From Amycolatopsis sp. FDAARGOS 1241 (GTDB taxonomy: Bacteria > Actinomycetota > Actinomycetes > Mycobacteriales > Pseudonocardiaceae), in contig NZ_CP069526.1 of assembly GCF_016889705.1 (NCBI RefSeq), positions 8,956,001 to 9,020,000 of the forward strand: a stretch of DNA of 64,000 nt, written 5' to 3'. This document shows positions 1-7,999 of this stretch, piece by piece; the first letter of the stretch is position 1; each line of letters starts with the position of its first letter. The translations under genes were made by a program, and so were the position numbers. The notes under the pieces were generated by a model. That model saw nothing but the letters and a program-made list of their open reading frames with translations, was not told the origin of the DNA and did not search any database.

Positions 1-361
1 TGCGCCGCCGCGCGTAGAAGCCCGCGAGCCACGACAGGTCGAAGAACTGGCCGTGCAGGTGCACGGCGTCGGGCTTGAACTCGTCGAGCAGCTTGCGCAG
101 CCCCCGCCAGTTGCCCGGTTTGAGCGACGCGAAGCTCATGTCGAAGTCGATCGACAGGCCCAGCTGCGGCATCTTCGCCGCGGGCAGGCGCACGACGCGG
201 TAGCCGTCGCGCGTCTCCTCCGCGGGGGCGTCGCCGTAGGCAGCCGTGATCGCGAGTACCTCGTGGCCTGCCGCGGCGTACTCGGCCGCGAGCGAGGCCG
301 ACATGTGGGCGCTCCCGCCCACGCGGGGCGGGAAGAAGTTGTTCACCACAGCGATGCGCAT
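1..361 (-). CDS. Glycosyltransferase family 4, N-terminal part (runs off the left edge)
   Basis: The reverse strand reads from an ATG at 361 as MRIAVVNNFFPPRVGGSAHM and continues open to the window edge (about 120 residues visible). The start, with a Rossmann strand followed by NNFFPPRVGGSAHM and then SLAAEYAAAGHEV, is the usual N-terminal domain of GT-B fold glycosyltransferases of family 4, which transfer a sugar from a nucleotide-sugar donor to a lipid-linked or saccharide acceptor at the inner membrane face. The C-terminal donor-binding domain is outside the window, so the specificity cannot be read. It lies 32 bases downstream of the epimerase gene on the same strand and is probably the third gene of a sugar-assembly operon with the epimerase and the DegT aminotransferase. 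Confidence 0.8.
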   Translation of the reverse strand, partial: MRIAVVNNFFPPRVGGSAHMSASLAAEYAAAGHEVLAITAAYGDAPAEETRDGYRVVRLPAAKMPQLGLSIDFDMSFASLKPGNWRGLRKLLDEFKPDAVHLHGQFFDLSWLAGFYARRR

Positions 362-393
362 GGCGCGTCCTCGAGCCGGCCCCGCCGTGGCAC

Positions 394-1323
394 TCACTCG
401 CTGTCCCGCACCAGCGCCCGCATGCCTTCTTCGACCGTGATCGTCGGCTCCCAGCCGAGCACCTCACGAGCGCGCGTGATGTCCGCCGCCCGGCGCGACA
501 CGAGCACGTCGCGGTTGTTGAACTGCGGCTGCACGTCGACCCCCACAGCCTCGATGAGGATCTTCGCGAGCGACGCCACGGACGTGTCGATGCCGGTGCC
601 GATGTTGATCGGCAGGTTGGCCTGCTCCGACTCCAGCGCCGCGACGACCGAGCGCGCGAGGTCGGACACGTGAACGAAGTCCATCGACTGGTCGCCGCGG
701 CCGTCGATGATCGGCGGCTGGCCGGCGCGCAGGCGCTGGATGAAGTGGTTGATCACCGACGTGTAGTAGGCCTCGATCTTCTGGCCCGGGCCGTACACGT
801 TGAAGAAGCGCAGCGCGTTCCAGGACAGGCCCTTGGTGCGCTCGTAGAAGCCCAGCAGGTCCTCGCCGGCGCGCTTGGAGATGCAGTACGGCGTGAGGGG
901 GCGCAGTTCGTCGTCCTCGTGCATCGGCAGGCGCTTCGGCTCGCCGTACACCGACGCGGTGGACGCGAACACCAGGCGCTCGACACCCTCGTCGGCGGCC
1001 GCGGCGAACACGTTGTGGTTGCCGGACATGTTGATGTCGATCGATTCGTGCGGGTCGGCGATCGACTTGTTGATCGAAACCGTCGCGAAGTGGATCACGT
1101 GCGAGCAGCCGCGGATGGCCTCGCGCACCGCGCCGCCGTAGCGAACGTCCTTTTCGACCAGCTCGACCTTGCCGGTCGCCACGAAGTCGTTCACGCGCTG
1201 CCGGTCGCCGCGGGTCATGTTGTCGAAGATGCGGACGGTGTAGCCGCCGTCGATCAGCAGCGGGATGACGTGGGCCGCGATGAACCCACCACCACCGGTG
1301 AAGAACACCTTCTTCTCGGACAT
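394..1323 (-). CDS. NAD-dependent epimerase/dehydratase (NDP-sugar)
   Basis: Extended short-chain dehydrogenase of about 309 residues. The nucleotide-binding loop is FTGGGGFIAAH at the N-terminus (a GxxGxxG variant), a Ser/Thr-rich ASTASVYGE segment lies in the middle, and the catalytic pair is YCISK (Tyr-X3-Lys). This family epimerises or dehydrates nucleotide sugars such as UDP-glucose or UDP-GlcNAc. I chose the ATG at 1323 because GAGGAG lies at a good distance before it; a GTG two codons upstream is too close to that site. The gene sits between a DegT-type sugar aminotransferase upstream and a glycosyltransferase downstream, all on the minus strand, which suggests a modified-sugar pathway for surface polysaccharide or a glycosylated metabolite. 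The exact sugar substrate cannot be told from sequence alone. Confidence 0.88.
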   Translation of the reverse strand: MSEKKVFFTGGGGFIAAHVIPLLIDGGYTVRIFDNMTRGDRQRVNDFVATGKVELVEKDVRYGGAVREAIRGCSHVIHFATVSINKSIADPHESIDINMSGNHNVFAAAADEGVERLVFASTASVYGEPKRLPMHEDDELRPLTPYCISKRAGEDLLGFYERTKGLSWNALRFFNVYGPGQKIEAYYTSVINHFIQRLRAGQPPIIDGRGDQSMDFVHVSDLARSVVAALESEQANLPINIGTGIDTSVASLAKILIEAVGVDVQPQFNNRDVLVSRRAADITRAREVLGWEPTITVEEGMRALVRDSE

Positions 1324-1370
1324 GATCACTCTCTCCTCGGTCGGCGGCGTCTTCGGTCAGCTCGGGTCGG

Positions 1371-2504
1371 TCAGCTCAAGGTTCGCACGGCTTCGGTCAC
1401 CGTGGTGACCACCCGGTCGACCTCGACGTCGGTGAGCTCGGCGTGCATCGGGATCGCCAGCTGACGGCGGAAGGCGTCGGCCGACACGGGCAGCGGCGGC
1501 TGCTCGCCGTACACCGGCTGCAGGTGCGAGGCGTAGGTGCCGAAGTTGCACTGCACGCCCTGCTCGCGGATGCGCAGGGCCAGCGCGTCGCGGCTGACCT
1601 CCGGCGCGACCGTGAGCAGGTAGGCCTGCCACGGGTGCTCGCGGTCGGGCAGCTCGACGGGGGTGGTCAGCTGATCGACATCAGCGAACGCCTCGTGGTA
1701 GCGCTTGGCGACGGCGCGGCGGGCGGCGAGCAGGTCGGGCAGCCGGTCCAGCTGCACGCCCATGATCGCGGCCTGGATGTCCGACAGGCGGAAGTTCCAG
1801 CCCAGCTCGTGGAACTCGGGGATCGGCAGCGTGCCCGAACCCTCGCGGCTGATAGCGGGCTCGATGCCGTAGGTGTGGAGCTTGCGCGCGTGGGCGATCA
1901 GGTCTTCGCGGTTCGAGACGAGCGCGCCGCCCTCGCCCGCGGTGATGCCCTTGCGGCCGTGGAACGAAAACGCGGCGAGGTCCGCGAGGCTGCCGGCGGG
2001 GCGCGTCTTGTACGTGGCGCCGGCCGAGCAGGCGGCGTCCTCGAACAGCCACAGGCCGTGCTTGTCAGCGATGGTCCGGTACTCGTCGAAGTCGCCCGGC
2101 AGGCCGGCCACGTCGACGGCGAGGATGCCCACGGTCCGGGGCGTGATGAGCGCTTCGACCGCGGCCGGGTCGGCGCTGAAGACGTCGGGGCGGATGTCGG
2201 CGAACACGGGCTTCGCGCCGGCCTGCAGCACGGCGTGGCCGGTGGCCGGGAACGTGTAGTCACCGACGATGACCTCGTCACCCGGCTTGACCCCCAGGAC
2301 CTTGAGCCCCAGGAACAGCGCGGCGCCGCAGCTGCTCGTCGTCAGGGTGTGTGCCGTGCCCGTGACCTGCGCGAACCGCTCCTCGAACCGGCGGCACGCG
2401 GGCCCCGCCCCGGCCAGCCAGCCGGACCGGAACACCTCCGCGACCGCTGCCAGTTCCTCCTCGCCGACCGTCGGCCGGCCGAGCAGCACCGGTTGTTCAG
2501 TCAT
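1371..2504 (-). CDS. DegT/DnrJ/EryC1/StrS family sugar aminotransferase
   Basis: A 377-residue PLP-dependent enzyme beginning MTEQPVLLGRPTVGEEE. The PLP lysine is in SFHGRKGI, preceded by the acidic cofactor-contact segment LWLFEDAACSAG, and the substrate-entry helix SSCGAALFLGLKVLGVKPGD is typical of the family. These enzymes aminate keto-sugars made by a dehydratase or epimerase and use glutamate as donor. The frame is open much further upstream but that part overlaps the divergent regulator gene; the ATG at 2504 has AGGAG a few bases upstream and gives the normal family length. It is the first gene of the leftward sugar operon (47 bases before the epimerase). Substrate specificity is not determinable here. 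Confidence 0.9.
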   Translation of the reverse strand: MTEQPVLLGRPTVGEEELAAVAEVFRSGWLAGAGPACRRFEERFAQVTGTAHTLTTSSCGAALFLGLKVLGVKPGDEVIVGDYTFPATGHAVLQAGAKPVFADIRPDVFSADPAAVEALITPRTVGILAVDVAGLPGDFDEYRTIADKHGLWLFEDAACSAGATYKTRPAGSLADLAAFSFHGRKGITAGEGGALVSNREDLIAHARKLHTYGIEPAISREGSGTLPIPEFHELGWNFRLSDIQAAIMGVQLDRLPDLLAARRAVAKRYHEAFADVDQLTTPVELPDREHPWQAYLLTVAPEVSRDALALRIREQGVQCNFGTYASHLQPVYGEQPPLPVSADAFRRQLAIPMHAELTDVEVDRVVTTVTEAVRTLS

Positions 2505-2626
2505 CCCCACTCCTGTTGTTCCTCGGACCACGACGCGTTGCGCAGGGTCGCGCCGAAGTGTATAGACGCGCCCCGCCGAGCCGGGTTCGGGGACGAAACG
2601 TGCCGGTGACGCGCCGGTCCAGCGCC

Positions 2627-2632
2627 TAGGCT
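2627..2632 (+). promoter_or_regulatory. Leaderless -10 element (TAGGCT) of the AfsR-like gene
   Basis: TAGGCT is followed by six bases and then the ATG at 2639, so transcription would start at or next to the start codon. No ribosome binding site is present. Confidence 0.6.
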
Positions 2633-2638
2633 GACCGC

Positions 2639-5600
2639 ATGCGGATCGGGGTGCTGGGGGCGATCGCCGCGTGGGACGCGACCGGCGGGGCGGTGGTCGT
2701 CGGCGGACCCCGGGTGCGGGCACTGTTGGCGCAGCTCGCGCTGGAGGCGGGCCGGTTCGTGCCGGCCGAGCGGCTGATCGACGGCCTGTACGGCGAGCAG
2801 CCACCGGACGGCGCGGCCAACGCGCTGCAGTCACAGGTGTCGCGGCTGCGCGGCGCGTTGAAAAACGTGGCGCCGGTCGAGTTCACGGCGGCGGGTTACC
2901 GGCTGGTGGTTGAACCAGACGACGTCGACGTGCACCGCTTCGAACGCCTCGCCTGCGACGGGCGCCGCGAGCTCGCGGCGGGCGACGCGACGCGCGCGAG
3001 CGACTTGCTCACCGAAGCCCTGGCGCTGTGGCGCGGTCCGGCGTTCGCCGACGTGCCCGAAGCACCCTTCGCCGCGACGCAGGCGATCCGGCTCGAGGAG
3101 CTGCGCGCCGACGCGGCGAGCGACCGCGTCGACGCCGAGATCACGCTGGGCCGGGCGGCGGAGGTGCTGGACGAGCTGCGGGCAGCCGTCGTCGCCGCGC
3201 CGCTGCGCGAACGGTCGCGCGCGCAACTCGTGCGCGCCCTGACCGCGGCGGGCCGGTCGGCGGAGGCGCTGGCGGTGTTCGAGGACGCGCGCCGCACGCT
3301 GGCCGACGAACTGGGCGCGGACCCCGGTCCAGACCTGACGGAGGCGCACCTGGCCGCGTTGCGCAGCGAACCGGCGGCCGCGGCTTCACCGCTGCCCGCG
3401 CAGCTGACGAGTTTCGTCGGCCGCGACAGCGAACTGCGCCAGGTCACGAAGCTGCTGCGGCACGCGCGGCTCGTGACGCTGCTGGGCCCGGGCGGCACGG
3501 GCAAGACGCGGCTGGCCGTGGAGGTGGCTTCGGCGAACGCGGGACCGGCGGCGTTCGTGGAGCTGGCGCCGCACGTCGCGGACGACGTGGGGCGGGCCGT
3601 GCTGAGCGCGCTGGGGCTGCGGGAAGGCGCGTCGCCGCTGCGCGGCACGGGCGGGCAGGAGCCCGTCGAGCGGCTGGTGTCGGCGCTGCGCGACCGGGCG
3701 ACGCTACTGGTGCTGGACAACTGCGAGCACGTGATCGACGCGGCGGCCCGGCTGCTCGCGCGGCTGCTGCCCGCGTGCCCGGGGCTGCGCGTGCTGGCGA
3801 CGAGCCGCGAACCGGTGGGGATCACGGGCGAGCAGCTGGCACCCGTGCCGCGGCTCGCGGTGCCGCCCCCGGGCACGCCGGCGGCCGAAGCGCTGGGTTT
3901 CCCCGCCGTGCGGCTGTTCGCCGACCGCGCGGCCGCGAGTGACCCGGCGTTCCGCGTGGACGACACCACCATCGGCGACGTCCAGCACATCTGCGCCGCC
4001 CTCGACGGTTTGCCGCTCGCGCTGGAGCTGGCGGCCGCGCGCGTGCGGACGCTGCCCGTCGGCGAGATCGCCGCCCGCCTCGAGGACCGCTTCCACCTGC
4101 TCGCGCGCGGCAGCCGCACGGCGGAGGCGCGGCACCGGTCGCTGCGCGGCGTCGTCGAGTGGAGCTGGGAACTGCTGGACGACGACGAACGCCGCCTCGC
4201 GCGCCGGCTGACCGTGTTCCCGGGCGGGGCGACGCTGGCGCTCGCCGAGCGCGTGTGCGACGTGCCCGACGCCGTCGACCTCCTGCCGGGGCTGGCGGAC
4301 AAGTCGCTGGTCGAAACCACGGGCGACCGGTACCGCATGCTGGAGACGATCCGGGCGTTCTGCGCGGAGAAGCTCGAGGGCGCCGGGGAAACCCACTCGC
4401 TGCACCGGGCGCACGCGGTCGAATTCCTGCGCCTGGCCGAAGAAGCGGATCCCCAGCTGCGCACGGCCGGCCAGCTGCACTGGCTCGACCGCCTCGACGC
4501 GGAATACGACAACCTCGTCGCCGCACTGCGGTGGTCGGCGACCGCGGACCTGCCCACGGCGTTGCGGCTGACGGCCGCGCTCGCGACGTACTGGTGGATG
4601 CGCGGACGGCGCTACGAGGGCGCGATGCTTTCGCTGGAAGTCGTCAAGCGGTGCGGCCCCGTCGCGCCCGCCGGGTACGAAGAGCAGTTCCTGATGTGCG
4701 TGCTGAACGCGATGTCCGGCGCGCCCGGGCACGAATCGACGCTGCCGTACCAGTCCACTGTGGAGCAGTACGTGCGGGACGTGTCGTGGGCTCCCCGCCA
4801 CCCGACGCTGAACCTGTTGCTGGGCGTGGTGATCGGCCCGCCGGCCGACGAGGAGTCGCTGTTCACGCGCACCCGCCTGATGGCCCACAGCGATCCGTGG
4901 ACCAGCGCTCTGGTACCGATGGGCACGGGCCTGCGCGCGATGCTGACGGGTGACCTCGACGAGGCCGAAACCCTTCTGCGCGAAGGTGAATCGCGCTACC
5001 GCGCGCTGGGTGAACGCTGGGGCCTGTCGATGTCGCTGGACCACCTGTCCCAGTTGCTGACCTGGCGCGGCCGGCACGACGAAGCACTGGCCGCCATGAC
5101 GGAGTCCATGGACCTCATGCAGCAACTCGGCGCCGCCGACGACTACGCCGACCTCCTCTGCCGCCGCGCCGACTCCCGCGCCCTGCGCGGCGATCTCGCG
5201 GGCGCGCGCTCGGACTACTCGCGCGTGATCGCACTGGCCCGCCGCTCGGGCATGCCGGAAACGCGCGCGTCCGGCTACGTGGGCCTCGCCGCGCTGGCTC
5301 GCCGCGACGGCGACCTGGCCGGAGCCCGCGCCCTGGCCGCGCGCGCTCTGACGGAGTGCACCGGCGGCTCGTTCTCGGCCGCCATCGTCCGCGCCGCCGC
5401 GACCATCGGCCTCGGCTGGGTCGCGGTCGCGTCGGGCTCGGCCGAGGAGGCGCGGGCCCTGCTGCGCCAGGCCGTGGAGACGGCGTCGCACTGGCAGGAC
5501 AGCACGGTCCTGGCGTCGGCGTTGGAATGCGTCGCCGGGGCAGCACTGGTGGACTCGCGTCCGGAGGAGGCCGCTCTGCTGCTGGGCGCGGCCGCCGCGG

Positions 5601-5752
5601 CGCGCGGCACGGAGGTCGCGGGGCAACCAGACGTCGCGGACGTGGCCGAGCGGGCGCGTACGGCGCTCGGTGCGGGCTTCGACCGGTGCTACACCACGGG
5701 CCGGGAGCTGACGGTGCAGAAAGCTCTGACAGCGGCCGGGATCGCGCCGTAG
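2639..5752 (+). CDS. AfsR/SARP-type transcriptional regulator with BTAD, NB-ARC ATPase and TPR-like C-terminus
   Basis: 1037 residues. Residues 1-85 form an OmpR-type winged helix (MRIGVLGAIAAWD start, ALQSQVSRLRGAL recognition region), 95-240 the bacterial transcriptional activator domain, about 270-560 a STAND-type ATPase with Walker A GPGGTGKT near residue 283 and Walker B LLVLDNCEHV, and the remainder is an alpha-helical TPR-like region. Proteins of this build activate secondary-metabolite or export genes in actinomycetes, switching through ATP binding. The gene is divergent from the sugar operon, 134 bases away, and appears leaderless. It is followed directly by five copies of a 10-bp direct repeat and a ruined MFS transporter gene, which may have been its target. 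The target genes and the ligand cannot be inferred from the protein. Confidence 0.9.
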   Translation: MRIGVLGAIAAWDATGGAVVVGGPRVRALLAQLALEAGRFVPAERLIDGLYGEQPPDGAANALQSQVSRLRGALKNVAPVEFTAAGYRLVVEPDDVDVHRFERLACDGRRELAAGDATRASDLLTEALALWRGPAFADVPEAPFAATQAIRLEELRADAASDRVDAEITLGRAAEVLDELRAAVVAAPLRERSRAQLVRALTAAGRSAEALAVFEDARRTLADELGADPGPDLTEAHLAALRSEPAAAASPLPAQLTSFVGRDSELRQVTKLLRHARLVTLLGPGGTGKTRLAVEVASANAGPAAFVELAPHVADDVGRAVLSALGLREGASPLRGTGGQEPVERLVSALRDRATLLVLDNCEHVIDAAARLLARLLPACPGLRVLATSREPVGITGEQLAPVPRLAVPPPGTPAAEALGFPAVRLFADRAAASDPAFRVDDTTIGDVQHICAALDGLPLALELAAARVRTLPVGEIAARLEDRFHLLARGSRTAEARHRSLRGVVEWSWELLDDDERRLARRLTVFPGGATLALAERVCDVPDAVDLLPGLADKSLVETTGDRYRMLETIRAFCAEKLEGAGETHSLHRAHAVEFLRLAEEADPQLRTAGQLHWLDRLDAEYDNLVAALRWSATADLPTALRLTAALATYWWMRGRRYEGAMLSLEVVKRCGPVAPAGYEEQFLMCVLNAMSGAPGHESTLPYQSTVEQYVRDVSWAPRHPTLNLLLGVVIGPPADEESLFTRTRLMAHSDPWTSALVPMGTGLRAMLTGDLDEAETLLREGESRYRALGERWGLSMSLDHLSQLLTWRGRHDEALAAMTESMDLMQQLGAADDYADLLCRRADSRALRGDLAGARSDYSRVIALARRSGMPETRASGYVGLAALARRDGDLAGARALAARALTECTGGSFSAAIVRAAATIGLGWVAVASGSAEEARALLRQAVETASHWQDSTVLASALECVAGAALVDSRPEEAALLLGAAAAARGTEVAGQPDVADVAERARTALGAGFDRCYTTGRELTVQKALTAAGIAP

Positions 5753-5760
5753 TCGTGTGA

Positions 5761-5810
5761 CCTGCACTGAGCTGCACTGAGCTGCACTGAGCTGCACTGA
5801 GCTGCACTGT
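5761..5810. repeat. Five tandem 10-bp direct repeats (GCTGCACTGA)
   Basis: Five head-to-tail copies of GCTGCACTGA occupy 5761-5810; the first differs only in its first base and the last only in its final base. The period is one helical turn. They lie eight bases after the stop codon of the AfsR-like gene and upstream of a degenerate MFS gene. Known SARP-family operators are short direct repeats with about 11-bp spacing, so an operator role is possible; slipped-strand expansion without function is equally possible. Confidence 0.9.
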
Positions 5811-5927
5811 CGGGCACCGTACGTGGTTCGTGCCTGGTTCCTCAGCGGGACGGACGAGCGTCATCGTAAAGGACTGGACCACTGGAACGGGGTACGCGGC
5901 GGCGGTCGGGGATCGGCTGTCTGCTTG

Positions 5928-6560
5928 CGTTTGCTGCGCCAGCCCCGCTTGCGTGAGCCACCGCGGGACCTGGCGCTGATTCGCAACCGCACGTTCTCCG
6001 CGACGATCGTCACGACCGTGCTCGCAGCTCGTTTACGGGTGGTCACCGCTGAAGTCGGGCCGGCGGGCTGCCGGGCATGGGCGGCGCGCTGATCGGCGGC
6101 ACGCTCGGCGCCCTCCTGATCAAAGCGCTCGGCCGCGCCGGCACGGTGACGCTCGGCTGCCCCTGTTCGGCCGTCGGCTTCGCGCTCTACAGCCGAACGG
6201 ACGTCGGCACCGCCTGCCCGTACCTCGTGGTGACGATGGTGATCGTCGGCCTCGGGCTGAGGCTGCACTTCACCGCCGCGACGGATTCCGTGCTCGGCAT
6301 CGCGGTGCTCGGCAGCGCGCTCGGCTCGCTCTACCGCCACGGCTTCGACGGCCTGGCCGTGCCCGGGCCCGCCCGCGAGACGCCGGCCGGCGCGGTGGCG
6401 GTGTCCGTGCAGGTCCCGGGCGGTGCGCGGCTGCTGACCACCGCCGAGCACGCGTTCATCGACGGCCTCCGGGTCACGATGCTGGGCGCGGCCGGCCTGA
6501 TGGTGCTGGTGGCGGCCGTGGCCTGGTCAGCCCTGCGCGGGGTGGCCGAAGGTGCTGGAA
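5928..6560 (+). pseudogene. Remnant of a DHA2-type MFS drug exporter (C-terminal half, frameshifted)
   Basis: From about 5928 one frame reads RDLALIRNRTFSATIVTTVL, the hinge before transmembrane helix 9 of EmrB/QacA-type exporters, but it then loses sense. A second frame from 6077 continues with GGTLGALLIKALGRAGTV and later LVVTMVIVGLGLRL, matching the last helices of the same family. The N-terminal half is missing, the two surviving blocks are in different frames, and the segment joining TATDSVLG to GIAVLGSALG is shortened. I see no start codon or binding site that would express it. It was probably a transporter controlled by the adjacent AfsR-like regulator. The remnant ends just before the L-2-hydroxyglutarate oxidase gene. 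Confidence 0.75.
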
Positions 6561-6695
6561 GACGCCGAGCAGGCACCTCAAGCCCGGTCCGGAGTGGACA
6601 GGCGTCCACGCCGGGCCTGGCTTCGTCGACGGGTCACGGTTCGGGAAAACCGCACTTCAGGCCACATGGGCTACGCACTCCCCCGCGGAGGCGCG

Positions 6696-6701
6696 TAGCC
6701 T
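6696..6701 (+). promoter_or_regulatory. Leaderless -10 element (TAGCCT) of lhgO
   Basis: TAGCCT precedes the GTG start at 6710 by eight bases. It supports that start inside a frame that stays open upstream. Confidence 0.5.
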
Positions 6702-6709
6702 TTCCCTTC

Positions 6710-7894
6710 GTGCGCAACGTCGTGGTGATCGGTGGGGGAATCGTCGGCCTGGCCGTGGCCTGGGAGCTGTCCCAGCGGGGGCAGGACGTCACGGTGCTCG
6801 AGAAGGAGAGCCGCTGGGCGGCACACCAGACCGGGCACAACTCGAATGTGGTCCACGCCGGCCTGTACTACAAGCCGGGCTCCTTCAAGGCACGGATGTC
6901 CGTGGCCGGCAATCGGTCCATTGTGGACTTCGCGCGGCAGTACGGCGTGCCGGTCCAGGTGTGCGGGAAGCTCGTCGTGGCCACGCGGGAGTCGGAGCTG
7001 CCGGCACTGAACACGCTCGCCGAACGCGCGGAGGCCAACGGCGTGCCGGCGAAGAAGGTGACGCCGGCCGAAGCGCGCGAGTACGAGCCGGAGGTGTCGT
7101 GCGTCGCCGCGCTGCGCGTGGAGTCGACGGGCATCATCGACTTCCCCGCCGTCTGCACCGCGCTGGCCCGCCTTCTGGACGAAGCCGACGCCGACTTGCG
7201 GCTCAACACCCCCGTTCTCGGCATCCGCGCCGCGCGGGGCGGCGGCGTCGAGGTGGCCACGGGCACCGAGGTCCTGCACGCCGACGCGCTCGTGAACTGC
7301 GCGGGCCTGCAGGCCGACCGCGTCGCCGAGCTGGCCGGGCTGACGCCGAGCGCGCGCATCGTCCCCTTTCGCGGCGAGTACTACGAGCTCACGCCCGAAG
7401 CGCGCCACCTCGTGCGCGGCCTGATCTACCCGGTGCCGGACCCGACGCTGCCGTTCCTGGGCGTCCACCTCACGCGCATGCTCGACGGCAGCGTCCACGC
7501 CGGCCCCAACGCGGTGCTCGCGCTGCGGCGCGAGGGCTACCGCTGGGCCGACGTGTCCGCCAGAGACCTCGCCGACGTCGCCCGCTTCCCCGGCGCCTGG
7601 CGGCTCGCGCGCAAATACGCGTTCCCCACCGGTCTGGAGGAGGTGCTGCGGTCGTTCTCGAAGAAGCGCTTCGCCGCGAGCCTCGCCCGCCTCGTCCCCG
7701 CGGTGACCGAGAACGACATCGTGCGCCACGGCTCGGGCGTCCGCGCCCAGGCCCTGCGCCCCGACGGCTCACTCGTCGACGACTTCCTCATCGAGACCGC
7801 CCGCAACCAGGTCCACGTCCTCAACGCCCCCAGCCCGGCGGCGACGAGCGCGCTGGAGATCGCGAAGCACATCGCCGACCAGGTGGCCGCGTAA
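6710..7894 (+). CDS. lhgO: L-2-hydroxyglutarate oxidase
   Basis: 394-residue FAD enzyme. The N-terminus carries the dinucleotide motif VVVIGGGIVGLAVAWEL, followed by the family signature QTGHNSNVVHAGLYYKPGS; the C-terminal GSGVRAQAL and NAPSPAATSALEIA segments are also typical of LhgO. It oxidises L-2-hydroxyglutarate, a metabolic by-product of dehydrogenase promiscuity, to 2-oxoglutarate and passes electrons to the respiratory chain at the membrane. The frame is open far upstream through the MFS remnant, so the GTG at 6710 with its TAGCCT box was taken as the start. It stands alone, with decayed genes on both sides, yet has no defect itself, which suggests it is under selection. Confidence 0.93.
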   Translation: MRNVVVIGGGIVGLAVAWELSQRGQDVTVLEKESRWAAHQTGHNSNVVHAGLYYKPGSFKARMSVAGNRSIVDFARQYGVPVQVCGKLVVATRESELPALNTLAERAEANGVPAKKVTPAEAREYEPEVSCVAALRVESTGIIDFPAVCTALARLLDEADADLRLNTPVLGIRAARGGGVEVATGTEVLHADALVNCAGLQADRVAELAGLTPSARIVPFRGEYYELTPEARHLVRGLIYPVPDPTLPFLGVHLTRMLDGSVHAGPNAVLALRREGYRWADVSARDLADVARFPGAWRLARKYAFPTGLEEVLRSFSKKRFAASLARLVPAVTENDIVRHGSGVRAQALRPDGSLVDDFLIETARNQVHVLNAPSPAATSALEIAKHIADQVAA

Positions 7895-7999
7895 CCCCGG
7901 AAAACTCCCCGGGATCCGGTGGACCTCAACGCCTCGCAGTCCGGGAACACGGTCGTGCTGACCCTGCTCCAGAGCTCGGCGAGCGACCTCGCCCGTGTC

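Noticed and set aside
2900..5800. Very long open frames opposite the AfsR-like gene and other genes (for example 3704-5797 minus and 32762-35851 plus)
   Set aside because: They are antisense to clearly identified proteins, are Arg/Pro/Ala-rich and have no domain; they result from the high GC codon bias.
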